Assembly: GCA_045806525.1 (NCBI GenBank)
Contig: JBJMJD010000014.1
Location: forward strand, 1 to 64,000
Source of the DNA: JAICYJ01 sp045806525
GTDB lineage: Bacteria; Actinomycetota; Thermoleophilia; Gaiellales; JAICJC01
Direction of reading: 5' to 3'
Length of the DNA: 64,000 bases
Part shown: piece after piece, positions 45,752-57,056 of the stretch
Layout: each line of letters opens with the position of its first letter
Numbering within the stretch: the first letter of the stretch is position 1
Notes under the pieces: generated by a model
The model's database searches: none
Seen by the model: only the letters and a program-made list of their open reading frames with translations
What the model was told of the DNA's origin: nothing
Position numbers and translations under genes: made by a program

Positions 45752-46426
45752 ATGCGTGTACTCGTTGTTGAGGACGACCAGCCGCTGGTCCGCATCATGA
45801 CCAAGTCGCTCGAGTCGAACGGGTTCGAGGTGATGTCGGCGTTCGACGGCGAGGACGGCCTGCGCGCGGCGCGGGACGACCGGCCGGACGCGATCGTGCT
45901 CGACCTGCAGCTGCCCCGGCTGAACGGGGTCGACCTGTGCCGGCGGCTGCGGTCGGAGGGCAACTCCGTGCCGATCCTGATGTTGACGGCCCGCAGCACG
46001 GTTCCCGACCGGATCGGGGGCCTGGATGCGGGGGCCGATGACTACCTGGTGAAGCCGTTCTCGCTGGGCGAGCTGGCGGCGCGGCTGCGGGCGCTGGGCC
46101 GGCGCGGCAAGACGACGCCGCAGGTGATCGAGGCTGGGCCGCTGCAGCTGGACACCGGCGCGCGCGAGGCGCGGGTCAACGGCAGCCCGGTCGAGCTGAC
46201 CGGCACGGAGTTTGCGCTGCTCGAGTATCTGATGCAGAACGCCGGCCAGGTGCTGTCGCGCGACCAGCTGCGCGAAGAGGTGTGGGGCGAGGGATTCGAA
46301 CCGGCGTCAAACGTCGTCGACATCTACGTGCACTACGTGCGCCGGAAGCTGAAGGCGGCCGGGCTCGAGGTCGATCCGATCCGCACGGTGCGGGGGCTCG
46401 GATATGCATTCCGCCGCGGGGATTGA
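45752..46426 (+). CDS. OmpR-family response regulator
   Basis: 224 residues. Receiver domain with acidic pair EDD at 7-9, phospho-acceptor Asp51 (AIVLDLQLPRLNG), Thr79 and Lys101 (LVKPF). C-terminal winged helix ends VVDIYVHYVRRKLKAAG and IRTVRGLGYAFR. Paired with the kinase gene that starts inside its last codons. The target genes are unknown. Confidence 0.95.
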   Translation: MRVLVVEDDQPLVRIMTKSLESNGFEVMSAFDGEDGLRAARDDRPDAIVLDLQLPRLNGVDLCRRLRSEGNSVPILMLTARSTVPDRIGGLDAGADDYLVKPFSLGELAARLRALGRRGKTTPQVIEAGPLQLDTGAREARVNGSPVELTGTEFALLEYLMQNAGQVLSRDQLREEVWGEGFEPASNVVDIYVHYVRRKLKAAGLEVDPIRTVRGLGYAFRRGD

Positions 46427-47666
46427 GGATCGCCTCTTCACGCCCGCGCGCATCAGGCTGACCGCCTGGTACGTGAGCGTGCTGGCGGCGGTGCTGATCG
46501 TGCTCGGCACGGCGCTGTACCTGGTGGTGCGCGAGCAGCTGCTGAACGGGGTCGACAACGGCGTGAAGCTGGTGGCGGCGAAGGCGACGGAGCAGTGGAT
46601 CCGGGCAGACAACGTCGATGTGCACGGGCTCAGCACGGGTCCGTATACGGTCAACTTCCTGCCGCTCGAGTTAGGGGCGCCACTCGCCGTCCAAACGACG
46701 CCCGGCGGGTATATGCACCTGGATAGGGCATCGATGGAGGCTGCTTACACGAACCCGAACGGCAGCGACCTGCGCTCATCCGGGACCTCCGGCGACCGCC
46801 AGCGTGTGTACTCGGTGCGGGTGAAGGCGCCGGACCGGGTGGCGGTGATCCAGGTGACCCGCTCAACCGAGCCGGAGCACGAGGCGCTCAGCAAGCTGCT
46901 TGCGGGGCTACTGATCGGAGGCGCGGGCGGCCTGGTGCTGGCGGGGGTCGGGGGCTGGTGGCTGGCCGGCAAGTCGCTGCGCCCGGTGCGGATCGCGTTC
47001 AACCGGCAGCACGCGTTCGTGTCGGACGCGTCGCACGAGCTGCGCACGCCGCTGGCCGTGATCCGCGCCAACGCCGAGTTCCTGCAGCAGGAGCAGCCGG
47101 AGAACGTCGAGGCACGAGACATCGTCAGCGAGACCGACCGGCTGTCGTCGCTGGTGGACGCGCTGCTGGCGGTGGCACGGGATGACGACCGCAGCGCAAA
47201 GGCGCTGCACACCCAGGTCAACCTGGCCGAGGTGGTCGAGGCCACCGTCGCGTCGTTTCAGACGGTCACGGCCGACCACGATCTGGAGCTGACACACGCC
47301 GCGCCGGACGAGCTGATGGTGATGGGCGACCGCGATCAGCTGCGCCAGGTGCTGGTGATCCTGCTCGACAACGCGGTGCGCTACACGCCCGCCGGTGGGC
47401 GAATCCACGTGCAGGCCCGGGCGGACGGCAAGGAGGCGGTGCTGACCGTGCACGACACCGGCATCGGAATCCCCGAGGAGGCGCTGCCGCGCGTGTTCGA
47501 GCGGTTCTACCGCGCCGATGATGCGCGCAACCGCCAGTCGGGCGGTGTCGGGCTGGGCCTGGCAATCGCACGCGAGCTGGTCACGCGCCACTCCGGCCGG
47601 ATCTCGGTGACGAGCACCGAGGGCGCCGGCAGCACGTTCACAGTGCGCCTGCCACGCGACACCTGA
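46404..47666 (+). CDS. Sensor histidine kinase
   Basis: 420 residues. Span near 20-42, an extracytoplasmic sensor of about 120 residues without a recognised fold, a second span near 164-188 and a short HAMP-like linker. H-box SDASHELRTPLAVI (His211), N-box VILLDNAVRYTPAGG, and G-boxes DTGIGIPEEALPRVFERFYR and GVGLGLAI. The ATG overlaps the regulator gene by 23 bp, so the pair is co-translated. Confidence 0.95.
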   Translation: MHSAAGIEDRLFTPARIRLTAWYVSVLAAVLIVLGTALYLVVREQLLNGVDNGVKLVAAKATEQWIRADNVDVHGLSTGPYTVNFLPLELGAPLAVQTTPGGYMHLDRASMEAAYTNPNGSDLRSSGTSGDRQRVYSVRVKAPDRVAVIQVTRSTEPEHEALSKLLAGLLIGGAGGLVLAGVGGWWLAGKSLRPVRIAFNRQHAFVSDASHELRTPLAVIRANAEFLQQEQPENVEARDIVSETDRLSSLVDALLAVARDDDRSAKALHTQVNLAEVVEATVASFQTVTADHDLELTHAAPDELMVMGDRDQLRQVLVILLDNAVRYTPAGGRIHVQARADGKEAVLTVHDTGIGIPEEALPRVFERFYRADDARNRQSGGVGLGLAIARELVTRHSGRISVTSTEGAGSTFTVRLPRDT

Positions 47667-47710
47667 CCCGCGGCAAAGCCGGCGCAGGCCCCGCGAGCCG
47701 CGCTGCGGAG

Positions 47711-47716
47711 TAGATT
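47711..47716 (+). promoter_or_regulatory. Putative leaderless promoter of the leucine-catabolic operon (TAGATT, 9 nt)
   Basis: TAGATT, nine bases, ATG at 47726; no ribosome site. Confidence 0.4.
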
Positions 47717-47725
47717 GCCGGACGG

Positions 47726-49305
<1,580 letters not shown>

Positions 49306-49309
<4 letters not shown>

Positions 49310-50079
49310 CCGAGATCCTGCTGACACGACACGGCCCGGTCACGACCCTCACCATGAACCGGCCGGAGCTGCGGAACGCCATCGGCCCCTCGCTGATCGC
49401 CCAGCTGACGCAGCTGTTCGCCGCGCTGGCCATGGACGACTCACGCGTGATGGTGCTGACCGGTGCCGGCTCCGCCTTCTCGGCCGGCGCCGACATCGAC
49501 TGGATGCGTGCCAGCCGCGACCTCCCCCACGAGCAGAACGTCGGCGACGCTGCCGCCGCCCGCACCATGTTCGAGACGATCGACTCGTTCCCGAAGCCCG
49601 TTATCGCACGGGTGAACGGCCACGCGCTGGGCGGCGGCATCGGCCTTGTTGCCTGCGCAGACATCGCGATTACTGTGCCGGACGCCGTGTTCGGCTTCTC
49701 CGAAGTGCGCCTGGGCCTGATCCCGGCCATGATCTCCCCCTATGTGCTGCGCTCCATCGGCCCCGGACACGCCCGCGCGCTGTTCACCAGCGGCCGTCGC
49801 TTCGGCGCGGCCGAGGCGCTGTCGCTCGGCCTCGTCCACGCTGTCGTCGAGCCGGACGCCCTGGACGCCGCCGTGGCCGAAGCGGCTGCCGACATGCTGC
49901 GCGGGGGACCGGTCGCGATCGCCGAGGCCAAGCGCCTGATCCGCGATGCCACCGCCCCGCTGGCGCTGCCCGACCTGGCCGAGCGGCTGGCCGCACTGCG
50001 GGCCGGCCCCGAGGGCCAGGAGGGCCTGACCGCGTTCCTGGAGAAACGGGACCCGGGATGGACATCCGGCGCATCCTGA
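49306..50079 (+). CDS. Methylglutaconyl-CoA hydratase-like crotonase
   Basis: 257-residue crotonase. Oxyanion FSAGADIDWM, then GGGIGLVACADIAI and FSEVRLGLIPAMISPYVL. The Glu of the second catalytic position (SEVRLGLIPA) is kept, while the first Glu is replaced by Gly (GIGLVA), the pattern of methylglutaconyl-CoA hydratases (LiuC). It sits between the two carboxylase subunits, which fits the third step of the leucine route. GTG start overlaps the beta-subunit stop. Confidence 0.87.
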
Positions 50080-51773
50080 TCGCCAACCGCGGCGAGATCG
50101 CGGTGCGCGTGATCCGCGCCTGCCGGGAGCTCGGCATCGACCCGATCGCCGCCTACGAGCCGGACGACCGCGACGCCCTGCACGTCGCACTGGCCGCCGA
50201 GGCGCGCGAGGTGGACAGCTACCTGAACGCGGACGCGCTGGTGGCGGCCGGCGAGGGCTGCGATGCCGTCCACCCTGGCTACGGCTACCTGGCCGAGAAC
50301 GCCGACTTCGCCGAGGCGGTCGCCCGCGCCGGTCTGCGCTGGATCGGCCCTCCGCCATCCGCCATGCGGGCGCTGGGCGACAAGATCGAGGCCCGCCGGC
50401 TGGCCGAGGCTGCCGGCGTCCCCGTCGTGCCCGGCTACGCCGGCGTGCTGTTGGACGACGAGACGCTGCTGGCCGAAGGCCTGCGGCTGGGCCCGCCGCT
50501 GCTCGTGAAGGCCGCGGCCGGCGGCGGCGGCCGCGGCATGCGGGAGGTGGACGACCCAGCCGACCTTCCGGATGCGATCGCCGCCGCTCGCCGCGAGGCC
50601 GCCGCGGCGTTCGGGGACGACCGCGTGTTCCTCGAGCGGAGGCTGGCCGCGGCTCGCCACGTCGAGGTGCAGATCCTGTGCGACTCACACGGCCGCGCCG
50701 TCCACCTGGGCGAGCGCGACTGCTCGATCCAGCGCCGCCACCAGAAGATCGTCGAGGAGTCACCCTCGCCCGCCGTCGACGGCGAGCTGCGCTCGCAGCT
50801 CGGCGATGCGGCCCTGGCGGTGGCCGCGGCAACCAGATATGAGGGCGCCGGTACCGTCGAGTTCCTGCTCGACGGCGACGGCGGCTGGTGGTTCCTCGAG
50901 CTGAACGCGCGCCTGCAGGTCGAGCACCCCGTCACCGAGGCCGTCTGCGGCATCGACCTGGTACGCGCCCAGATCGAGGTGGCAGCCGGCCTGCCGCTGG
51001 AGCTGGAGCAGGCCGATGTCGTTCCGCGCGGTCACGCCATCGAGAGCCGTCTCTACGCCGAGGATCCCGCGGCCGGCTTCCTGCCCGCCACCGGCACGCT
51101 GCACCGCTTCCGGCTGCCGGCCTGGCCCGGCGTGCGCTGCGACAGCGGTGTCCGCGAGGGCGACACCGTCGGCACCCGCTACGACCCGCTCCTCGCCAAG
51201 CTGATCGCCCATGCCGCTGACCGCGACGCCTGCGTCGAGAAGCTGTCGGCAGCCCTCGCCGACGTGGTCGTCCTGGGCGTGACCACCAACCTCGGATTCC
51301 TGCGCTGGGCGCTCGGCCACCGCCGGTTCCGAAGCGGAGAGGCGACCACGGCGTTCGTGGCCGAGCAGTGGTCGCCGGAGCTGGTGCCGCCGCTGCCCGA
51401 GGGCGCCGCCGCTGCCGGGGACGACCTCTGGCACCAGCTCGCGGACGCCGACGCCGGCGACGACACCGAGCTGATCGTCGAGGGCGAGCACGCCCTGTAC
51501 CGCGGCTGGGCCCACCGGCTGGCCGCCGACGACCAGGAGCCGGTCGCCATCGCAGCCGCGGCCGGGTCGCTGTCGGCGCCGATGCCGGGAACCGTGCTCG
51601 AGGTGCTGGTGTCGCCGGGTGACGCCGTCTCGGCCGGCCAGGTGCTGGTGCTGCTCGAGGCGATGAAGATGGAGCTGGCCGTGCACGCGCCGGCGGACGG
51701 CACCGTCTCGGCGGTGCATGTGTCGGGCGGCGAGCTGGTACGGGCCGGGCAGCCGCTGGCGGAGGTCGAGTGA
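50058..51773 (+). CDS. Methylcrotonyl-CoA carboxylase alpha (biotin carboxylase + BCCP) subunit
   Basis: 571 residues, shorter than most MCC alpha chains (about 650-700). Biotin carboxylase from the N-terminus (IRRILIANRGEIAVRVIRAC), ATP-grasp KAAAGGGGRGMREV, catalytic FLELNARLQVEHPVTE; C-terminal biotinyl domain with LLEAMKMELAV. The reduced middle (BT) domain accounts for the size. The start lies 22 bp inside the hydratase gene. Pairs with the beta subunit at 47726. Confidence 0.92.
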   Translation: MDIRRILIANRGEIAVRVIRACRELGIDPIAAYEPDDRDALHVALAAEAREVDSYLNADALVAAGEGCDAVHPGYGYLAENADFAEAVARAGLRWIGPPPSAMRALGDKIEARRLAEAAGVPVVPGYAGVLLDDETLLAEGLRLGPPLLVKAAAGGGGRGMREVDDPADLPDAIAAARREAAAAFGDDRVFLERRLAAARHVEVQILCDSHGRAVHLGERDCSIQRRHQKIVEESPSPAVDGELRSQLGDAALAVAAATRYEGAGTVEFLLDGDGGWWFLELNARLQVEHPVTEAVCGIDLVRAQIEVAAGLPLELEQADVVPRGHAIESRLYAEDPAAGFLPATGTLHRFRLPAWPGVRCDSGVREGDTVGTRYDPLLAKLIAHAADRDACVEKLSAALADVVVLGVTTNLGFLRWALGHRRFRSGEATTAFVAEQWSPELVPPLPEGAAAAGDDLWHQLADADAGDDTELIVEGEHALYRGWAHRLAADDQEPVAIAAAAGSLSAPMPGTVLEVLVSPGDAVSAGQVLVLLEAMKMELAVHAPADGTVSAVHVSGGELVRAGQPLAEVE

Positions 51774-52627
51774 CCCCGGCCCGCGTCACCGTGGTCGAGG
51801 TCGGGCCCCGGGACGGCCTCCAGAACGAGGCCGCGATCGTGCCCACCGCCGCCAAGGTGCGGTTCATCGAAATGCTGGCCGCAGCCGGCTTGCCGGTGGT
51901 CGAGGCCACCTCGTTCGTGCACCCGGCCGCGGTGCCGCAGCTGGCCGACGCCGACCAGGTGCTGCCCGCGATCGCCCGCCGGCCCGGCGTCCGCTATCCG
52001 GTGCTGGTGCCGAACATGCGCGGCATGGAGCGGGCGGTCGCCGCCGGCGCCGACGCGATCGCGGTGTTCACCGCGGCATCGGAGGCGTTCTCGCAGGCCA
52101 ACATCCGCATGACCATCGCCGAGTCGCTGGAGGCGTTCGCGCCCGTCCTTCAAGCCGCCCGAGCGGCCGGCATGTGGACGCGCGGCTACGTGTCGACGGC
52201 CTTCGGCTGCCCCTACCAGGGCGAGGTCGACCCGTCCGCCGTCGCCGACGTGGCTGTCGCGCTTCACGAGCTCGGCTGCGACCAGATCTCGGTCGGCGAC
52301 ACGATCGGGGTGGCCGAGCCCGACGACATCGGCCGCGTCCTTTCGCCGCTGGTCGATCGGCTGCCGGCCGAGCGGCTGGCGCTGCACCTCCACGACACGC
52401 GCGGCCGCGCCATCGACAACGCCGCGGCCGGCCTGCGCCTCGGCATCACCACCTTCGATGCCTCCGCGTCCGGCCTGGGAGGATGCCCGTTCGCGCCCGG
52501 CGCACCGGGCAACCTGGCCACCGAGACGCTGGTCTCATGGCTGCACGGCCTCGGCATCGAGACCGGCGTGGAGGGGCCGGCGCTGCTCGAGGCGTCGGCC
52601 TACATCCGCTCCCAGCTGGGCGCTTAG
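51770..52627 (+). CDS. Hydroxymethylglutaryl-CoA lyase
   Basis: 285 residues. VVEVGPRDGLQNEA, VEATSFVHPAAVPQLAD, STAFGCPYQGEVDP, LHLHDTRGRAIDN and the active-site loop GLGGCPFAPGAPGNLATE are diagnostic. It cleaves HMG-CoA to acetyl-CoA and acetoacetate, the last step of leucine degradation. GTG start overlaps the previous stop. Its TAG stop is the first part of a 32-bp repeat shared with the upp start. Confidence 0.95.
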   Translation: MTPARVTVVEVGPRDGLQNEAAIVPTAAKVRFIEMLAAAGLPVVEATSFVHPAAVPQLADADQVLPAIARRPGVRYPVLVPNMRGMERAVAAGADAIAVFTAASEAFSQANIRMTIAESLEAFAPVLQAARAAGMWTRGYVSTAFGCPYQGEVDPSAVADVAVALHELGCDQISVGDTIGVAEPDDIGRVLSPLVDRLPAERLALHLHDTRGRAIDNAAAGLRLGITTFDASASGLGGCPFAPGAPGNLATETLVSWLHGLGIETGVEGPALLEASAYIRSQLGA

Positions 52628-52792
52628 ATGATTGATTCCACGAGCTACGCGGCGCCGGATCTTGTCTGGGACACGCCGGACGCCACGATCGTCCTTGGCC
52701 AGGACAAGCCCAGCCTGCCCTGCGGACGCTCCCGACGCCCGGCGCGCCCCATCCTGCGCCCAGCATCCATGCGTCCCGTGGATTCAACCATC
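52624..52792. repeat. Spacer bounded by imperfect inverted repeats, related to the upp start
   Basis: The left end (52624-52655) matches 17246-17277 at 31 of 32 bases. The right end (52771-52792, minus strand) repeats GATGGTTGA, one differing base, TCCACG. An inner imperfect stem (CTTGTC-TGG at about 52661 with CCAGGACAAG at about 52698) lies between. The 156 bp lies between convergent genes; an open frame through it shows no coding signs beyond the first 10 codons. It could be a small mobile repeat or a two-way terminator. Confidence 0.55.
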
Positions 52793-53257
52793 GCTCTCCG
52801 AGATCTTCACGCTCTCCATGCGTACGTCCTCGACCGGGCGGTCGCGGGCGTCGGTCTCGATCGCCTGGATCGTGTCGACCACGTCCATGCCGCTCGTTAC
52901 CTGCCCGAACGCCGTGTGCTTGCCGTCCAGCCACGGCGTCGCCGGTGCCGTCACGATGAAGAACTGGCTGCCGTTCGTGTTCGGCCCTGCGTTGGCCATG
53001 GCCAGTGTGCCCCGCACGATCGGGTGGTCGTTGATCTCGTCGTCGAACTTGTAGCCGGGGCCGCCGGTGCCGATGCCCTCCGGGCAACCGCCCTGAATCA
53101 TGAAATCAGGTATCACGCGGTGGAAGACCAGCCCGTCGAAGAAGCCCTCTCCGGCCAGCTTGGTGAAGTTGGCCACGGTCTTGGGCGCGTCGTCGGAGAA
53201 AAGCTCCAGCTCGATCGTTCCGTGGTTGGTCTCGATGGTGGCATTGGTGTTGGCCAT
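52784..53257 (-). CDS. Peptidyl-prolyl isomerase, cyclophilin type
   Basis: 157 residues, cytosolic (no signal). FHRVIPDFMIQGGCPEGIGTGGPGY, LAMANAGPNTNGSQFFI and HTAFGQVTSGMDVVD carry the catalytic Arg, Gln and Phe of cyclophilin A. A ribosome site GGAG precedes the ATG, and TACAGT (minus, 53296-53291) is a candidate -10. Confidence 0.95.
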   Translation of the reverse strand: MANTNATIETNHGTIELELFSDDAPKTVANFTKLAGEGFFDGLVFHRVIPDFMIQGGCPEGIGTGGPGYKFDDEINDHPIVRGTLAMANAGPNTNGSQFFIVTAPATPWLDGKHTAFGQVTSGMDVVDTIQAIETDARDRPVEDVRMESVKISESDG

Positions 53258-53327
53258 GTGGGGCTCCAGTGGTCGCGTTTTGAGTCCCGCACTGTAGTCC
53301 GTCCGACCTGCGCGTCAGGCTGCCCAT

Positions 53328-53801
53328 ATGCACTGGTACACCGACGTCATCAAGAAGTACGCGGTTTTCAACGGCCGGGCGGCACGTCCCGAGTTCTGGT
53401 GGTTCGTGCTGATCAACCTGATCATCGCCGCCGTCATCAACCTCGTTTTCAGCGCGATCGGTGGACGCAACACCGGACAGGTCGTCAGCGACATCTACTC
53501 GCTGGCCGTGCTGCTGCCCAGCCTCGGCGTCGGCATTCGCCGCCTGCACGACACGAACCGCAGCGGCTGGTGGTACCTGCTCGTGTTTATCCCGATCATC
53601 GGCTGGATCGTGCTGATCGTGTTCCTGGCAATGGCGAGCGACCCCGGACCGAACAGGTACGGCCCGAACCCGCAGAACCCCGACGCAGGCGCGGGCGGCA
53701 TGCAGTTCGATCCGCAGACGGGCGAGCGCCTCTCACCCACGCCGCGCTTCGATCCGCAGACGGGGCAGCCCCTGACGCCGCCGTCCGACCCACCGGCCTG
53801 A
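53328..53801 (+). CDS. DUF805 membrane protein with FDPQTG repeats
   Basis: 157 residues. DUF805 core: KYAVFNGRAARPEFWWFVL, three or four spans, GIRRLHDTNRSGWWYLL. A Pro/Gly/Asn-rich cytoplasmic tail contains two copies of FDPQTG (FDPQTGERLSPTPRFDPQTG region) about 20 residues apart. The function is unknown. No ribosome site is clear at the ATG. Confidence 0.88.
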   Translation: MHWYTDVIKKYAVFNGRAARPEFWWFVLINLIIAAVINLVFSAIGGRNTGQVVSDIYSLAVLLPSLGVGIRRLHDTNRSGWWYLLVFIPIIGWIVLIVFLAMASDPGPNRYGPNPQNPDAGAGGMQFDPQTGERLSPTPRFDPQTGQPLTPPSDPPA

Positions 53802-53813
53802 CGGCGCCCGCGC

Positions 53814-56800
53814 TCAGCGCGACGCGCAGCGGCCCAGCGCCGGCTCGGCGCCCACCCGCTCGTAGACGGCGCGGGCCTCACCCACGCGACCCATCAGCTC
53901 CAGACAGCGGGCCTGCTCGAACACGCAGCCGAGCCGCCGGAAGCCGGCCTCGGCCCGGGCCAGTGCCAGCTCGTCGCCGGCCAGGCCGCGGGCGCGATCG
54001 ATCTGGGCAACGGCCCGCGGCAGCTGGTCGCTGCCGCTGAGCGCGTCGACCGTCGCAAGCGTCTCGTCCAGGTCGTCCCAGCGCCCGAGCGCGGCCTGCG
54101 CCTCGGCGGTGACCGCGAGCACCCAGATCCGCGAGAACGGCACCGACGCCACCCGCTCCAGGGCCAGCTGCGGCTCGCCGGCGCCGAGCAGCGCGTGCGC
54201 GACGATCAGATCGAACTGGGCCGGCACGCGACCGATCCGCCGCTCGATCGTGTCGGCCCGCTCGTTCTGGCCGCGCAGCAGGTGGACGGCCGCGGCCACG
54301 CCTCCGACCAGGCCCGGCACGTTCAGGCGCCGCCCGGGGCCGTCCTGACGGAACACCTCCAGGAAGCTGTCGTGGGCGCGCAGCGCGTCGTCCCAGCGAT
54401 CCCAGTAGAAGTACGCCTCGACGCGGGTGCGCGCCGGATACGCCACCCACCGGCGATCGCCGCCGGCCACCAGCTCGTCGGCGAGATCCGCCGCCGCCAC
54501 GGCTCCGGCGTAGTCGCCCAGCGCGGTGCGGTGGCGGGCCGTCGCCGCGCAGATGTCCATCTGCTCCTCGCGGAAGGCGATGCTCCGGATCAGCGACATG
54601 CGCCGCTCGAAGGCCTCGGACGCCTCCTCGAACCGGCGCAGCGCCACCAGCAGCGTCGCCCGCGCATCCAGCGCGGCCGAGATCACGAGCGGACCCGAGC
54701 GCTCCAGCCGCTCGGCGATCGCGAGCGCCTGGTCGGCCACCTCGAGCGCCTGCTCCTGCGGTGGGTCGGTGTGCTCGAATCGCCACACCACCAGTGCCTT
54801 GGCGACCAGCAGCCGGGCCTGCAGCACCGACGCGTCGGCCGATAGCGCATTGCGCAGGCCCTCGTCGATCTCTGCCTCGATCGCCTCGCGGGTGGGTGCC
54901 GCCCGCAGGTGCAGGCCGCCCCAGCGGGTCGGAAGATCGACCCACTTCCACGACAGCCGTGCCATGTCGTGCTCACCCAGGCCGGCTCGGTGGCCGTGCT
55001 CCAGCGCCTGGCCGTAGGCGTCGAGCGCGTCGTCCAGCTGCTCGGCCATCCAGTAGGCGTCGCCGACGGCCTCGGCCGCCAGCGAGCGGTCGCGCTCGCC
55101 GTTCGCCAGCGACTGGGCCAGCCCGGCCTGGCGCAGAGCCAGGCCGTGCGCGTACACCTTTCGTGCCTCCGACGCCGCCCGCAGGAGCATGCGGACGGCA
55201 TCGGGACGTGCCTCCGACGTTCCCAGCGAGACGGCCGACGCGTAGTGGCCGGCCACGGTCTGCGGCTCGGCGTCGCGGCGGTCCTCCAGCCAGCGGGCCA
55301 GCTGCATGTGGATCCTGCCCCGCTCGCTGCGGGGCATCGTCTCGTAGGCGACGTCGCGAATCAGCACGTGCTTGAAGCCCCAGCCCGAGCCGAGCGCGAT
55401 CAACAGGTCGCGGCGTGACAGGTTGGCGATCAGCCGCTTGTGCACACCCTCCGGATTGATCACCGCCAGCTCTTCGTCGCCGAACGTGCGGCCGATCACC
55501 GCCGCCCGCTGCATGAAGCGCTTCTCCTCGACCGGAAGCAGGTCGAGTCGTGCCGCGATCACCCCCTGCACGGTCAGCGGCATCGCGTCGCCGCCCTCAG
55601 CCGCCATCGCCAGCAGCTCCTCGAGGAAGAACGGGTTGCCCCCGGCCAGCTCGACCGCCTGCCGCGCGTCCTCATCGTCGGACGGCAGCGCCCCGGCCAG
55701 GCGCTGCATCTCGGACTGCTCGATCGCATCCAGCGTGACAACGGTGGCGTTCCGGATCCCAGAGCCCCAGTCCGGCCGCGCCCGCAGCAGATCGTCCCGG
55801 GCCATGCAGAGGATCACCAGCGGCCCGCGGATGTCGCCGGTGGCGAGCGACTCGACCAGGTCGAGCAGCGCCGGCTCGGCCCAGTGCACGTCCTCGAGCA
55901 CCACAAGCACCGGCTGCAGGCCCGACAGCGCCGTCAGCACCAGACGCCAGGCGTCGCGGCCGCGGCCCATATCCTCGAAGTCGTCGTCGGGCGGCGGCGA
56001 AGGGTCGTCATCGCCGGACAGACCCGCGGTGCGAAGCACGTCGTCGATCTCCCGCTCGCGGCCGTCGCCCAGGAGCGCCCGCAGACGCAGCTCGGCCTGG
56101 CTTCGGGCCTGCTCCCGCGGCGCGTCGCCGGCGATGTCCGCAGCCCGCAACAACACCTCCGAGAGCGGAGCGTAGGGACCGCCCTCGCCGTAGGGCAGGC
56201 AGCGCCCCAGCCAGACGACCGGAGGCTGCGGCTGCAGCTGCAGCTCGATCACGACCTCCTCGGCCAGCCGGCTCTTGCCGATGCCGGGCTCGCCGATCAC
56301 CGTGATCAGATGTGGGCGCCGGTGCTCCACCGCGCGCGACACCAGCGAGGTGATCAGCGAGAGCTCGCCCGTGCGTCCCACGAACGGGCCTCGGGAACGG
56401 CGACGGCGGTAGGCGGTGGCCGGCGCGAGGCCGGCCACGGCATAGGCGACGACCGGCCCGCCGCGGCCCTTCACGACCAGCGACCGCGGCTGCATGGTGC
56501 GAACGATCGGCTCAAGCGCCCGGAAGGTGGGCTCGCCGATCAGCACCTCGCCCGGCTCGGCGGCCTGTTGCAGCCGCGCGGCCAGGTTCACGATCTCGCC
56601 GGTGACCAGGAAGTCGCGGCCGGGCGTGGTGCCGGCGACGACAACGCCCGTGTAGATGCCGATCCGCAGGTCGCAGTCGACGCCGTGCCGGCGACCTACG
56701 CTGGTCAGCCGCGAGATCATGGTCAGGGCCGCGCGGACGGCCCGCTCCGGGTCGTCCTCGTGCGACTGGGGAACGCCGAACACGGCCATCACGGCGTCGC

Positions 56801-57056
56801 CGATGAACTTCTCGACCGTCCCGCCGAACGCGGCGGCGGCCTGCGACAGCTCGCTGTAGACATCAGCCAGCAGCGCGCGCAGATGCTCCGCGTCGACCCG
56901 CATCGCCAGCTCGGTGGAACCGGCCAGGTCGGCGAACAGCACGGTGGCCAGCTTGCGCTCTTCGCCTCCCGCCGACTCCGGGGTCAGGGGCCGGCCACAG
57001 TTGGGACAGAAGCGCGCGCCGTCAGGCACGGCGCCGCCGCACGACGGGCAGGTCAA
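53814..57056 (-). CDS. Class III adenylate cyclase fused to AAA ATPase and TPR-like region
   Basis: About 1,080 residues. N-terminal double zinc ribbon (CPSCGG...CPNCG), class III cyclase about 35-215 with metal Asp43 (FADLAGST) and Asp87 (KFIGDAVMAVFG), and transition-state Asn157/Arg161 (VNLAARL), so catalysis is expected. Then a STAND/AAA-type ATPase with Walker A GEPGIGKS (255-262) and Walker B VLVVLEDVHWAE, and a helical TPR-like C-terminal half. The start is taken as TTG at 57056, because a 15-codon upstream ORF ends in TGA overlapping it (TTGA) and the codons further upstream look non-coding; GTG 57143 is the alternative. Confidence 0.88.
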   Translation of the reverse strand: MTCPSCGGAVPDGARFCPNCGRPLTPESAGGEERKLATVLFADLAGSTELAMRVDAEHLRALLADVYSELSQAAAAFGGTVEKFIGDAVMAVFGVPQSHEDDPERAVRAALTMISRLTSVGRRHGVDCDLRIGIYTGVVVAGTTPGRDFLVTGEIVNLAARLQQAAEPGEVLIGEPTFRALEPIVRTMQPRSLVVKGRGGPVVAYAVAGLAPATAYRRRRSRGPFVGRTGELSLITSLVSRAVEHRRPHLITVIGEPGIGKSRLAEEVVIELQLQPQPPVVWLGRCLPYGEGGPYAPLSEVLLRAADIAGDAPREQARSQAELRLRALLGDGREREIDDVLRTAGLSGDDDPSPPPDDDFEDMGRGRDAWRLVLTALSGLQPVLVVLEDVHWAEPALLDLVESLATGDIRGPLVILCMARDDLLRARPDWGSGIRNATVVTLDAIEQSEMQRLAGALPSDDEDARQAVELAGGNPFFLEELLAMAAEGGDAMPLTVQGVIAARLDLLPVEEKRFMQRAAVIGRTFGDEELAVINPEGVHKRLIANLSRRDLLIALGSGWGFKHVLIRDVAYETMPRSERGRIHMQLARWLEDRRDAEPQTVAGHYASAVSLGTSEARPDAVRMLLRAASEARKVYAHGLALRQAGLAQSLANGERDRSLAAEAVGDAYWMAEQLDDALDAYGQALEHGHRAGLGEHDMARLSWKWVDLPTRWGGLHLRAAPTREAIEAEIDEGLRNALSADASVLQARLLVAKALVVWRFEHTDPPQEQALEVADQALAIAERLERSGPLVISAALDARATLLVALRRFEEASEAFERRMSLIRSIAFREEQMDICAATARHRTALGDYAGAVAAADLADELVAGGDRRWVAYPARTRVEAYFYWDRWDDALRAHDSFLEVFRQDGPGRRLNVPGLVGGVAAAVHLLRGQNERADTIERRIGRVPAQFDLIVAHALLGAGEPQLALERVASVPFSRIWVLAVTAEAQAALGRWDDLDETLATVDALSGSDQLPRAVAQIDRARGLAGDELALARAEAGFRRLGCVFEQARCLELMGRVGEARAVYERVGAEPALGRCASR

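Noticed and set aside
52628..52783. A second upp-like gene or a small protein gene starting MIDSTSYAA
   Set aside because: Similarity to upp stops after about 10 codons, the rest has no coding signature, and the frame runs on into the antisense of the cyclophilin gene.
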